From the NCBI RefSeq assembly GCF_003467445.1, contig NZ_QSGS01000003.1, positions 226,676-290,675 of the forward strand: a stretch of 64,000 nt of DNA. Reading direction: 5' to 3'. The stretch is from Exiguobacterium sp. AM39-5BH (GTDB taxonomy: Bacteria; Bacillota; Bacilli; Exiguobacteriales; Exiguobacteriaceae). Position numbers and translations under genes: made by a program. Below the pieces are notes generated by a model. It was not told where the DNA came from. It made no database searches and was given only the letters and a program-made list of their open reading frames with translations. Positions 1 to 7,714 of this stretch are shown piece after piece (the stretch's first letter is position 1; every line of letters begins with the position of its first letter).

Positions 1-526
1 CGAGCGGACCGGATGAACCGTATGAGACGATGAAATCGATTTATTTCGCACTGATCAATGCGGCGAAGAAGTCGGTATACATCTCGTCCCCGTACTTGAT
101 TCCAGACGAGGACATCATGAGCGCGCTCAAGACCGCTTCGTTATCAGGCGTCGATGTCCGTATCGTGCTTCCGAGCTATCCGGACCATAAAATTGTCTTT
201 TATGCGAGCCGCTCATATTTTGAGGAGCTGCTCAGCGCCGGGGTGAAGATTTACTTGTATGAGGAAGGGTTCATGCACTCGAAAGTCATCGTCGTCGACG
301 ATGGGTTGGCGACGATCGGAACGGCGAACATGGACTTCAGAAGTTTCCACCTCAATTTCGAGGTGAATGCGCTCTTGTATAATACGAACTCCGTCCATCA
401 GTAAAACAAGATTTGTATAAAGACTTTGAAGGGTCACATGAGTTGGAGTTGCGGGCGTTCTCGCAACGGCCCTACTTCATCAAACTCGTCGAATCATTGG
501 CCCGGATGTTTTCACCATTATTGTGA
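1..526 (+). CDS. cls: Cardiolipin synthase, C-terminal part (5' end outside window; frameshifted near 400)
   Basis: This is the last part of a phospholipase D-superfamily cardiolipin synthase, a membrane enzyme that joins two phosphatidylglycerols into cardiolipin. The reading frame enters the window at base 3. The second HKD motif is clear: HSKVIVVDD followed by IGTANMD at about 273-336. The frame hits TAA at 402-404, but shifting by one base at 399-401 gives a further 41 codons ending LARMFSPLL and TGA at 524-526. That tail is the normal C-terminus of Cls proteins. One base is therefore missing around 399-401, probably a sequence error. It lies 12 bp before coiA. The family assignment is certain; which cls paralogue it is cannot be told. 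Confidence 0.9.
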
Positions 527-538
527 GGGGGAAGTGGA

Positions 539-1600
539 ATGCGATTTGCCATCGGTCGAACTGGAGGGTATGTGGATGCCCTTACGCTCAGTCGGGGGCG
601 GATTGAACCGTTGGCCCCTTTTTCATGCCCGGAATGTGGGGAAAGAGTCGTCGTCAGGCAAGGTGTGAAACGGCGTCTCCATTTCGCCCACGTCAATCCT
701 TGCGGATGCGGCGAGTCGACCGGGCATCATGAAGACAAATGGGGAGTACGTCAATGGCTACAAGGACAAGGATATGAAGTCGAACAAGAAGTCGTCATCG
801 GTACGCGTCGTGCCGATTTAGTGGCTGTGCGCGACAATACAAGGTTCGTCATCGAAATTCAAGCGTCCACGCTTTCCATCGAGTCTTACGTCGAGCGGAC
901 GAGACATTATCAAGACAACGGACTTGACGTCGTCTGGTTGGCGAGCGGGCTGCAGCCCGGGGGTGTGGCGACGTTCAAACCGTGGATGCGGGCCGAACTG
1001 GCGCGACGACATAGCCTGATTGTTCCGACCGGACCGGCGCTCTACCGCTTTGTCGGGTTCCCGGTTTCCATCCGAGCGGGCGTCGGACAATGGAAGGTCG
1101 CGACCTCGTTCGATGCCTCGCCCTTTGCGGCATATTATGGCTTCGATGCCCATCGTTGGACTCAGGTCATCCGACGCCGTAGGATGACGCCGCCTTATCC
1201 GACGCCACAGTATCGCCGGCTCATCTTGAACCGTCTGTATCCGCTCGGGATGTTGCCTTCGTTATTACCTAGCTACTGTTATTTGCCGTTATCGTCACTA
1301 TGGGGGCTCCATGTCCATCCGTTCATGTTCCAGACGGTACTCTACTTGAATCGACGGGATTGCCCAGGAGACTCCATCAGTTGGAGCATCGAGAAGACGT
1401 GCCGTCAGTTCGAGGTGACTCCGACAAGCGACTTTCTGCAGGCGTTTGAAGTACAATGGAGGCAACTGTTGAACGTATTCGATGTGACGGAAGCGGTGCG
1501 CGATTGGCACGTGCCTAAGACGTTAGACAAGGCGTTGTTTCACGATTTTCGATACTTTCAAGGGTTTCAGCGATTCATGGCGAATTCGTATATAAACTAA
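539..1600 (+). CDS. coiA: Competence protein CoiA family nuclease
   Basis: CoiA-like protein, 353 aa. In streptococci and bacilli CoiA helps process incoming DNA during transformation. Visible are an N-terminal zinc-ribbon-like CPEC (about residue 30) with HFAH downstream, then a PD-(D/E)XK-type core: a conserved glutamate in the HEDK helix, RRADLV (about 90-95) and the EIQAS strand (about 104-108). The rest is the less conserved CoiA C-terminus. A GAGGGGGAAG ribosome site precedes the ATG by about 6 bases. It is followed 17 bp later by pepF, the same order as in B. subtilis (yjbF-yjbG), which supports orthology. Length is normal for the family. Whether this organism is naturally competent is not shown. 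Confidence 0.9.
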   Translation: MRFAIGRTGGYVDALTLSRGRIEPLAPFSCPECGERVVVRQGVKRRLHFAHVNPCGCGESTGHHEDKWGVRQWLQGQGYEVEQEVVIGTRRADLVAVRDNTRFVIEIQASTLSIESYVERTRHYQDNGLDVVWLASGLQPGGVATFKPWMRAELARRHSLIVPTGPALYRFVGFPVSIRAGVGQWKVATSFDASPFAAYYGFDAHRWTQVIRRRRMTPPYPTPQYRRLILNRLYPLGMLPSLLPSYCYLPLSSLWGLHVHPFMFQTVLYLNRRDCPGDSISWSIEKTCRQFEVTPTSDFLQAFEVQWRQLLNVFDVTEAVRDWHVPKTLDKALFHDFRYFQGFQRFMANSYIN

Positions 1601-1617
1601 GAAAAGGAAGTGGACAT

Positions 1618-3420
1618 ATGTCAGAAGTACTTACACGACAACAAGTCCCCGTCGAGGAGACGTGGAACTTGGAGACGATTTATGCAGACGATCAAGCTTG
1701 GGAACAGGATTTTGAGGCGTTGAAAGCTCGTGTACCGGCCCTGGTCGAATTTAAAGGAAAACTTGGAGAATCCGCGGCTTCTTTATTCGCAGGTCTGCAA
1801 CTACGCGACGACATTTCGCGTCAATTGCATAAGCTGTATACATACGCCCATATGCGCTACGACGAGGATACGTCGAACAGCCATTATCAGGCACTGAACG
1901 ACCGTGCCGGTTCGCTCGCTGCCCAAATCTCGGCTCAGCTCGCGTTCATGACGCCAGAGCTGCTCGCCATCGACGAAAGCCAAATCGAGGCGTTCATGAG
2001 TGAGCACGAGTCACTCAACGTCTATCGCCACGCGTTCGACGAGTTGGCACAAGAACGTCCGCACGTGTTGACGGAAGCGGAAGAGGCGATTCTCGCCCAA
2101 GCCGGTGACGTCCTCGGGCAGTCGAGCTCGACGTTCGGCATGCTCAACAACGCCGACTTGAAGTTCCCGAAAGTGAAGAACGAGAAAGGCGAAGACGTCG
2201 AATTGACGCATGGCCGCTATATCACGTTCCTCGAATCAAGTGACCGCAGTGTCCGCGAAGGCGCATTCAAGGCGATGTACGGGACGTACGAGCAATATTT
2301 GAACACGTTCGCCTCGACGTTGTCGGGTAGCGTGAAAAAAGACAACTTCTATGCGACGGTCCGCAAGTTCGAGAGCGCCCGCCAAGCGGCGCTTCACCAT
2401 AATGCCATCCCAGAATCCGTATACGACGGGCTCGTGGAGGCGGTGAACGAACGTCTCGACTTGTTGCACCGTTATGTCGCGCTCCGGAAACGAGCACTTG
2501 GTGTGGACGAGTTGCATATGTACGACTTGTATACGCCGCTCGTCAAAGACGTGGACATGAAAATTCCGTATGACGAAGCGAAAGACTTGATGGTCGAGGG
2601 GCTCGCGCCGCTCGGAGACGAGTACGTCCAAATCGTCAAAGACGGACTTGCTTCACGTTGGGTCGACGTTCGTGAGACACGTGGCAAGCGGAGTGGCGCC
2701 TATTCATCAGGCGCGTACGACACGCAACCGTTCATCTTGATGAACTGGCAGGACAACGTCAACAACTTGTTCACGCTCGCCCATGAGTTCGGCCATTCGG
2801 TCCATAGCCATTATACGCGGGCGAATCAGCCGTATCCGTACGGAGACTATTCGATTTTCGTTGCCGAAGTGGCTTCGACGACGAACGAGGCGCTCTTGAA
2901 CGATTACTTGTTGAAGACGCGTACAGACCGCCAGGAGCGGCTCTATCTGTTGAACAATCAGCTCGAAACGTTCCGGGGCACGCTGTTCCGTCAGACGATG
3001 TTTGCTGAGTTCGAGCACATGATTCATAAAGCGGCCCAAGAAGGCGTCTCGCTCACACCTGAATATTTGAATGAGACGTATCTCGAGCTCAACAAGCGAT
3101 ACTTCGGAGACGAGCTTGTCATCGATGGTGAGATTGCGTTTGAGTGGGCCCGCATCCCGCACTTTTATTACAACTACTACGTCTATCAGTACGCGACAGG
3201 CATCTCGGCGTCGGCCGCCTTGTCGCAACAGATCATGGACGAAGGTGAGCCGGCTGTCCGTCGTTACGTCGACAAGTTCTTGAAGGCCGGATCGAGCGAC
3301 TATCCGATCGAGGTGTTGAAGGCGGCCGGCGTCGATATGACGACGAAAGCACCGGTGCTCGCAGCGCTCGATCAGTTCGAGGCCGTCCTCGACGAGATGG
3401 AAACATTGCTGTTCCAGTAA
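1618..3420 (+). CDS. pepF: Oligoendopeptidase F
   Basis: Cytosolic zinc metallopeptidase of family M3B that degrades oligopeptides; 600 aa, the usual length. The zinc site HEFGH is at about residues 389-393 and the third ligand glutamate lies in the NEALL segment about 30 residues later. The sequence is full length and uninterrupted, starting at an ATG preceded by AAAAGGAAG. It is downstream of coiA as in B. subtilis, where the pair is linked to competence; PepF (YjbG) has also been linked to sporulation control there. After its stop lies the small-RNA locus, with no obvious terminator of its own before the roxS promoter. Confidence 0.97.
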   Translation: MSEVLTRQQVPVEETWNLETIYADDQAWEQDFEALKARVPALVEFKGKLGESAASLFAGLQLRDDISRQLHKLYTYAHMRYDEDTSNSHYQALNDRAGSLAAQISAQLAFMTPELLAIDESQIEAFMSEHESLNVYRHAFDELAQERPHVLTEAEEAILAQAGDVLGQSSSTFGMLNNADLKFPKVKNEKGEDVELTHGRYITFLESSDRSVREGAFKAMYGTYEQYLNTFASTLSGSVKKDNFYATVRKFESARQAALHHNAIPESVYDGLVEAVNERLDLLHRYVALRKRALGVDELHMYDLYTPLVKDVDMKIPYDEAKDLMVEGLAPLGDEYVQIVKDGLASRWVDVRETRGKRSGAYSSGAYDTQPFILMNWQDNVNNLFTLAHEFGHSVHSHYTRANQPYPYGDYSIFVAEVASTTNEALLNDYLLKTRTDRQERLYLLNNQLETFRGTLFRQTMFAEFEHMIHKAAQEGVSLTPEYLNETYLELNKRYFGDELVIDGEIAFEWARIPHFYYNYYVYQYATGISASAALSQQIMDEGEPAVRRYVDKFLKAGSSDYPIEVLKAAGVDMTTKAPVLAALDQFEAVLDEMETLLFQ

Positions 3421-3463
3421 AAACTAGGGCAGTGAACATTATGTGACAATATGAACAAAGTGC

Positions 3464-3513
3464 TTGTCAGGGCGCGTCTATCTCGGTATATTATAAGTGT
3501 GAAATCAATCACA
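3464..3513 (+). promoter_or_regulatory. Sigma-A promoter with Rex/FNR-type operator for the roxS small RNA
   Basis: TTGTCA at 3464-3469 and TATATT at 3487-3492 are separated by exactly 17 bases, a good sigma-A promoter. A palindrome TGTGA-AATCAA-TCACA lies at 3498-3513, over the expected start site. It matches the B. subtilis Rex consensus TTGTGAA-N4-TTCACAA with one mismatch per half, and also the CRP/FNR core TGTGA-N6-TCACA. A repressor there would block initiation. A further TATGTGACAA upstream of the -35 (about 3440-3450) resembles a ResD site. B. subtilis roxS is known to be activated by ResD and repressed by Rex; assigning either factor here is inference. Confidence 0.7.
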
Positions 3514-3637
3514 AACCCCTTTATTGACCGTAAACTTTCTCCCAACCTGTGATCTGTATAGATACTCGGGTTTCGATTCTCTTCGTCCCGCGGGGAGAAT
3601 CGCAAAAACCCACGGCTCCCCGGCCGTGGGTTTTTTT
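3499..3637 (+). ncRNA. roxS: RoxS (RsaE) family small regulatory RNA
   Basis: A roughly 135-nt transcript is predicted from the promoter just upstream to the hairpin terminator at 3604-3637. No plausible coding frame lies inside. The 5' part (GAAATCAATCACAAACCCCTT, then TTTCTCCCAACC) closely resembles what I recall of RoxS/RsaE, including C-rich single-stranded motifs near 3513-3520 and 3538-3546 that pair with Shine-Dalgarno sequences. Another stem (CGATTCTC with GAGAATCG, about 3573-3602) precedes the terminator. Position supports this: B. subtilis roxS also lies between pepF (yjbG) and spxH (yjbH). In Bacillus and Staphylococcus it represses translation of central-metabolism and redox mRNAs. 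Confidence 0.8.
3604..3637 (+). terminator. Rho-independent terminator of roxS (copy 1)
   Basis: Perfect 8-bp stem CCCACGGC / GCCGTGGG with a TCCCCG loop, flanked by five A on the left and seven T on the right. It can act on both strands. Confidence 0.95.
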
Positions 3638-3670
3638 GTATCATTTATTCGTTCCCGCGGGGAGAATCGC

Positions 3671-3704
3671 AAAAACCCACGGCTCCCCGGCCGTGGGTTT
3701 TTTT
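3671..3704. terminator. Duplicated bidirectional terminator (copy 2), serves spxH
   Basis: Same stem and loop as copy 1, offset by 67 bp. It begins 3 bases past the spxH stop codon on the minus strand, where the A-run becomes a T-run. Confidence 0.9.
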
Positions 3705-3707
3705 GTA

Positions 3708-4481
3708 TCATTTATTCGTTGCCCAAGCTTGACCGCTACAACCTGGGACAGGTCGACAACGTTGTTGGAGGGACAGTTTTTTCAGTTCTCTCTCGATGAC
3801 CGGTTTATCAAGCTCTAAAATAAAAGCGAGTTCGGTAATCGTCGAGGCATCATAACGACCTAACACTTTTTCGACATTCCAATCGGTCACTCGGGTCGGT
3901 ACATAACCTAGTAGTTCGATCATGACGGCCTGATAGACGTCATAGGGATAGAGTCCTTCAATTTTAAGCGCTTCATCACGTGTGACGAACGTCAAGGCGG
4001 GAAGCGATTCGATTTCCCAGTCTTTCAAAATCTCATGATCGACCGCAAGCGCACTAAGTAGTTGGTTGGAATGGGTATCGGCCACTAATTCATCGATGTC
4101 GAGTCCATAATTGACGAACGAGCGGGCAATCTCCCAGAAGTCGCTGTCACTAGAGCCTTCCTTCATAAAGATATCGTTAATATGCAGATGACGTAAGAAA
4201 CGCATCGCATGACGTTTCCCTTGTAACTCCATTGCCTTGATCATCGTGAGAAGACGAACCTCTTCTTGACATCCTCCAACACAACTAGGAACTGTCGAAA
4301 CCATGCGGAAACGAATCAAGTGCCCATATTCAAGTTCGAGCTTTTTAATGAGTGTCATTACATGAAGCCCGTCTGGGTCTGAGATATCCATAAAATAGAA
4401 TAACTCTAATGGCTTATGGGCTACTTGAATAGGAGATTCTTCCAGGGAGCAGGATGACTCATTACATTGTTCAAGTTCCAT
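3708..4481 (-). CDS. spxH: SpxH (YjbH) family adaptor for Spx degradation
   Basis: DsbA-like thioredoxin-fold protein, 257 aa, that in B. subtilis and S. aureus binds the redox regulator Spx and hands it to ClpXP. The core PLELFYFMDISDPDGL aligns with PLEIYMFVDPLCPECW of B. subtilis, and KKLELEYG, ELQGKR.A.RFLR and the SLPALTF strand also match. The CPEC pair is missing: residues DPDG stand in its place. Cysteines are present instead in the N-terminus (CNESSC) and in a VGGC segment. I chose the ATG at 4479-4481 because GAGGAGG lies 7 bases upstream. Convergent with roxS; its 3' end overlaps the second terminator repeat. Confidence 0.85.
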   Translation of the reverse strand: MELEQCNESSCSLEESPIQVAHKPLELFYFMDISDPDGLHVMTLIKKLELEYGHLIRFRMVSTVPSCVGGCQEEVRLLTMIKAMELQGKRHAMRFLRHLHINDIFMKEGSSDSDFWEIARSFVNYGLDIDELVADTHSNQLLSALAVDHEILKDWEIESLPALTFVTRDEALKIEGLYPYDVYQAVMIELLGYVPTRVTDWNVEKVLGRYDASTITELAFILELDKPVIERELKKLSLQQRCRPVPGCSGQAWATNK

Positions 4482-4566
4482 TGTGTCGCCTCCTCTCGTA
4501 AACAAAAATCAAATATATCGTATGCTCATTGTAGCAACGAAAAAAAAAGGTTGGCAACGTATCTGC

Positions 4567-5148
4567 TCAACCTTGATTTCGACGCACCTTTTCTTCCATG
4601 AATCGTACGATTTTATTTTTAGCGGGACGGAGGGGGATTCCATGCTTACGCAGGAGCTGATCGAACGCGATTTTACCTTTCGTCTCATCTGTCACTTCAA
4701 ATTCTATTTCATAGTCATGAATCTCCAAATAATGACTTTCATCGAGAACGAGTAGACCTTCTGGTGTCTCAATTTCTGCACGTTTCGTCTCGAGACGGCC
4801 AAGATGTTCGAGTGGGCCGGTTAAGTTGAACGGACCAAGCGCGGCCTTCATTTGGTTGTCGTGAATAATGCCGTACTTGAACAAATTCTCCGCTTCCTCT
4901 TCGGAGATTGCGGCGTGTGTCTCGAGCAGTCCGACATCATGCGGTTGCTTGAGTGTCAACACTTGACCCTGCTTTTTCTCACGGATACGAAGGGCGGCAC
5001 CATGACTTTTCAGTTCAAATGTCGGCGTGTCAAAGTAGTCATTGGCTTGCCAGTTTACTTCGTCGGTCAAATCATAGGCTACGAGCAACCTTTCATATTC
5101 TTCTTTCGTAAGCATCGATTTAAATTCAATTTCCACTTCTTGGGTCAT
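4567..5148 (-). CDS. CYTH domain protein (YjbK family)
   Basis: Triphosphate tunnel metalloenzyme family protein, about 193 aa. The N-terminal EIEFK signature (ExExK) of CYTH domains is at residues 5-9, and acidic/basic strands typical of the tunnel follow (AALRIREKK, LTLKQPHD, LETKRAE, LDESHYLEIHDYEIEFE). Such enzymes hydrolyse triphosphate compounds; the natural substrate of YjbK is not known to me. Start may be ATG 5148 or the TTG at 5151; GGAG is upstream of both. It is divergent from the alarmone synthetase gene, with yjbM nearby as in B. subtilis. Confidence 0.85.
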   Translation of the reverse strand: MTQEVEIEFKSMLTKEEYERLLVAYDLTDEVNWQANDYFDTPTFELKSHGAALRIREKKQGQVLTLKQPHDVGLLETHAAISEEEAENLFKYGIIHDNQMKAALGPFNLTGPLEHLGRLETKRAEIETPEGLLVLDESHYLEIHDYEIEFEVTDETKGKIAFDQLLRKHGIPLRPAKNKIVRFMEEKVRRNQG

Positions 5149-5255
5149 CAATCATCGCTCCATTCTATGAACAATTGTTGGTTTATGATACCATACAATC
5201 GGATACATACGGAAAAAGCAGGGCTTTCCGATACGAACGAAAGTGGTGACAGCAT

Positions 5256-5900
5256 ATGCAACCAATGGATTGGGATCAATTTTTAGTGCCGTATCAAATC
5301 GCAGTCGATGAGTTAAAAGTGAAATTCAAGGCGATTCGAAAACAATATAAATCTCAAAATGACCATTCTCCCATCGAGTTTGTCACAGGTCGCGTCAAGC
5401 CGGTCGGTAGCATTCTCGAGAAAGCGAAGCGAAAGCAGATTCCTTATGACAAATTGTCAACGGAGATGCAAGATATCGCCGGACTCCGCATCATGTGCCA
5501 ATTCGTGGACGATATCGTTCATGTCCTTGAGCTACTTCATCATCGGACCGATTTTAAAATCGTCGAGGAGCGCAACTACATCACACATCAGAAAGAATCA
5601 GGCTATCGCTCCTATCATTTGATTCTCGAGTACCCCGTGCAAACGATTCATGGTGAGTTCCCGACGCTCGTGGAAGTCCAGGTGCGAACGCTTGCGATGA
5701 ACTTTTGGGCGACGATCGAACATTCTCTCAACTATAAATACGATGGGGACATGCCGCTCGAGGTTCAAGAGCGGCTACGCCGAGCGGCCGAGGCGGCCTT
5801 CTTGCTCGACGCCGAGATGAGCCAACTTCGTGTCGAGATTCAAGATGCACAGCAAGTGTTCCGAGATAAAGAAATGAACGTCCAAACGGACCAAGACTAG
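5256..5900 (+). CDS. sasB: Small alarmone (p)ppGpp synthetase, RelQ/SasB type
   Basis: Synthetase-only RelA/SpoT-like protein, 214 aa, transferring pyrophosphate from ATP to GDP/GTP. The nucleotide-binding region GRVKPVGSILEKAKR and the catalytic DIAGLRIMCQFVDDI strand are clear, as is EVQVRT.AM.FWATIEHSLNYK near the end. There is no hydrolase, TGS or ACT domain, which separates it from Rel. Homologue of B. subtilis YjbM (SasB), a tetramer allosterically activated by pppGpp. It leads an apparent operon with NAD kinase and a pseudouridine synthase (gaps of 11 and 3 bp), the B. subtilis order yjbM-yjbN-yjbO. Confidence 0.95.
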   Translation: MQPMDWDQFLVPYQIAVDELKVKFKAIRKQYKSQNDHSPIEFVTGRVKPVGSILEKAKRKQIPYDKLSTEMQDIAGLRIMCQFVDDIVHVLELLHHRTDFKIVEERNYITHQKESGYRSYHLILEYPVQTIHGEFPTLVEVQVRTLAMNFWATIEHSLNYKYDGDMPLEVQERLRRAAEAAFLLDAEMSQLRVEIQDAQQVFRDKEMNVQTDQD

Positions 5901-5911
5901 GGGGCCAAGGT

Positions 5912-6709
5912 ATGCAATTTGCGATTGTAACACGGGGGGACGCGCGGTCAGCTGATATCGCGCGCGAGTTGACGAGTAAATTGACCGGAGCTGGACATTC
6001 GCTTTCGAAAGAGCCTCGCATCGTCGTATCGGTCGGTGGTGACGGGACGATGCTTCAAGCGTTCCACGAATATATCGACCGACTTGACGACACGCTACTC
6101 GTTGGGATTCATACGGGCCATCTCGGATTTTACGCCGATTGGCAACCAGATGAGCTTGATGAGTTGACAGAAATGATTTCGAGCGAATCGTTTGAACCGG
6201 TATCCTATCCGCTCGTCGAGGTGCTCATTGATTACGAAGATGGGACAACAGAACGACAGCTCGCCATGAACGAATGTACGATTAAAAACTACAAACGTAC
6301 GCTCGTTTGTGACTTGTCAATACGTAACGATTACTTTGAGACGTTCCGGGGTGACGGCTTATGTATATCGACACCGTCCGGATCGACGGCCTATAATAAA
6401 GCGCTCGGCGGTGCTATCGTCCATCCGTCCATTGAGGCGATTCAAGTGACGGAGATGGCGTCAATCAACAATTTGGTATACCGGACGATTGGGTCACCAC
6501 TCTTATTGCCAAAACATCATCAAGTGAAAATTGCGCCACACACGAAAACCGAGTTCGAACTCGCATTCGATCACCAAGAGGCGTTGTCATGGTCGAACGT
6601 GCGTTCGATCCGCTGTTCGGTCGCGAAAGAAAAAGTGACGTTTGCCCGGTTCCGGCCGTTCCCGTTTTGGCGACGGGTCCGAGAATCGTTCATTGAGGAA
6701 GGGAAGTAA
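5912..6709 (+). CDS. nadK: NAD kinase
   Basis: ATP-NAD kinase making NADP, 265 aa. The GGDGTM phosphate-binding motif is at residues 42-47, the NE motif is in AMNECTIKN, and the glycine-rich GDGLCISTPSGSTAYNKALGG signature follows. GGGGGCC lies just before the ATG. It is second in the operon with the alarmone synthetase. In B. subtilis the RoxS small RNA targets the NAD kinase mRNA ppnKB; whether the roxS nearby acts on this gene can only be guessed. Confidence 0.97.
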   Translation: MQFAIVTRGDARSADIARELTSKLTGAGHSLSKEPRIVVSVGGDGTMLQAFHEYIDRLDDTLLVGIHTGHLGFYADWQPDELDELTEMISSESFEPVSYPLVEVLIDYEDGTTERQLAMNECTIKNYKRTLVCDLSIRNDYFETFRGDGLCISTPSGSTAYNKALGGAIVHPSIEAIQVTEMASINNLVYRTIGSPLLLPKHHQVKIAPHTKTEFELAFDHQEALSWSNVRSIRCSVAKEKVTFARFRPFPFWRRVRESFIEEGK

Positions 6710-6712
6710 CCG

Positions 6713-7714
6713 ATGTACGGATTCACCTTGCATCGCGTCGCGGAGACTACCGTCCTGTTGCGCGATTTTTTAATGAAGGACTGCAACATTTCACGGAAAA
6801 TGTTGACTCAAATCAAACAAGGCGGTCTCATCCTCGTCAACGATGAGCCAAGGACCGTTCGCTATAACATCCAACCCGGAGAAAGAGTGACGGTCCACTT
6901 TCCAGTCGAACAGCCATCAGAGACAATGGTCCATTCGAAACGACCACTCAAAATCTTGTACGAAGATGACTATTTGCTCGCCGTCGACAAACCGGCGGGA
7001 ATCGCCACCATTCCGTCTCGGCTCCATCCGAACGATACATTGGCCAACGCCGTGTTCGGCTATTACGAGCAAATCGGCTTGCGTTCAGCGATTCACGTCA
7101 TCAATCGGCTTGACCGTGACACGAGCGGTGTCGTCTTGTTCGCGAAATACGCGTATGTGCACCATCGCTTCAGCGAATTGCAACAGAACGGCGGCTTGAC
7201 GCGGACGTATCTCGCATTGGTCGAAGGGCCACTTGAGCCTCAGACGATCAATGCCCCGATTGGCCGCGCCCCTGATTCGATTATGGAACGAATCGTCACG
7301 GCAGACGGACAGCACGCCGTGACCCATATCCTTGAAGCGAAGCCGCACGGGGCGTATACGGCGCTGAAAATCGCGCTCGAAACCGGACGAACGCATCAGA
7401 TTCGGGTCCACTTACGCCATCTTGGTCATCCGCTACTCGGGGATACGATGTACGGTGGTAAGACCGCACTCGACCGCCATGCGCTCCATAGTGCCTTGGC
7501 GACGTTCTGTCACCCGATGACCGGAGAAAAACTTGTTATTGAAGCAACACCCCCACATGATTTTCAACTCGAGGACAATAAAAATAGTCTCGCGCTCAAA
7601 GGAGTGCGAGACTATTTTCAATCGTCGTCAAACATATATGTTTTTGATTTGGATGCCACGTTCATGACGAGCCCGATGGCAATCATGTTCATGATGATCC
7701 CGGTCCCACCATAG
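6713..7714 (+). CDS. RluA/RluD-family pseudouridine synthase (YjbO homologue), 3' end probably misread
   Basis: rRNA/tRNA uridine isomerase. An S4-like N-terminal region (about residues 18-60) precedes the catalytic domain; the catalytic aspartate is in INRLDRDTSG (about residue 130) and the ETGRTHQIRVHLRHLGHPLLGD motif is near 225-245. The frame as read is 333 aa and runs through a terminator hairpin and 97 bases into rodA on the other strand. Adding one base near 7571-7577 would give TAA at 7579-7581, directly before the hairpin, and a normal length of about 289 aa. The last 45 residues are therefore probably spurious. Confidence 0.88.
   Translation: MYGFTLHRVAETTVLLRDFLMKDCNISRKMLTQIKQGGLILVNDEPRTVRYNIQPGERVTVHFPVEQPSETMVHSKRPLKILYEDDYLLAVDKPAGIATIPSRLHPNDTLANAVFGYYEQIGLRSAIHVINRLDRDTSGVVLFAKYAYVHHRFSELQQNGGLTRTYLALVEGPLEPQTINAPIGRAPDSIMERIVTADGQHAVTHILEAKPHGAYTALKIALETGRTHQIRVHLRHLGHPLLGDTMYGGKTALDRHALHSALATFCHPMTGEKLVIEATPPHDFQLEDNKNSLALKGVRDYFQSSSNIYVFDLDATFMTSPMAIMFMMIPVPP
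7581..7618. terminator. Bidirectional terminator between yjbO homologue and rodA
   Basis: A 13-bp perfect stem AAAATAGTCTCGC / GCGAGACTATTTT with a 12-base loop. It ends at the rodA stop codon on the minus strand and lies inside the over-long plus-strand reading frame. Confidence 0.92.

Larger units (their letters stand above)
3586..3720. repeat. Tandem direct repeat, two 67-bp copies carrying a terminator
   Basis: Copy 1 is 3586-3652 and copy 2 is 3653-3719, identical apart from the boundary. Each holds GAGAATCG, the terminator hairpin, its T-run and the sequence TGTATCATTTATTCGT. The end of copy 2 is the 3' end of the convergent spxH gene, including its stop codon, so copy 1 ends with a duplicated scrap of spxH. 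This looks like a recent tandem duplication of the shared roxS/spxH terminator. Confidence 0.95.

Noticed and set aside
2236-2631. Long minus-strand frames inside pepF and other strongly coding genes
   Set aside because: Shadow frames caused by codon bias; no ribosome sites and no recognisable protein features.
7618-7714. Genuine antisense coding overlap of yjbO homologue and rodA
   Set aside because: Best explained by a missing base before the terminator; the extra residues show no family features.
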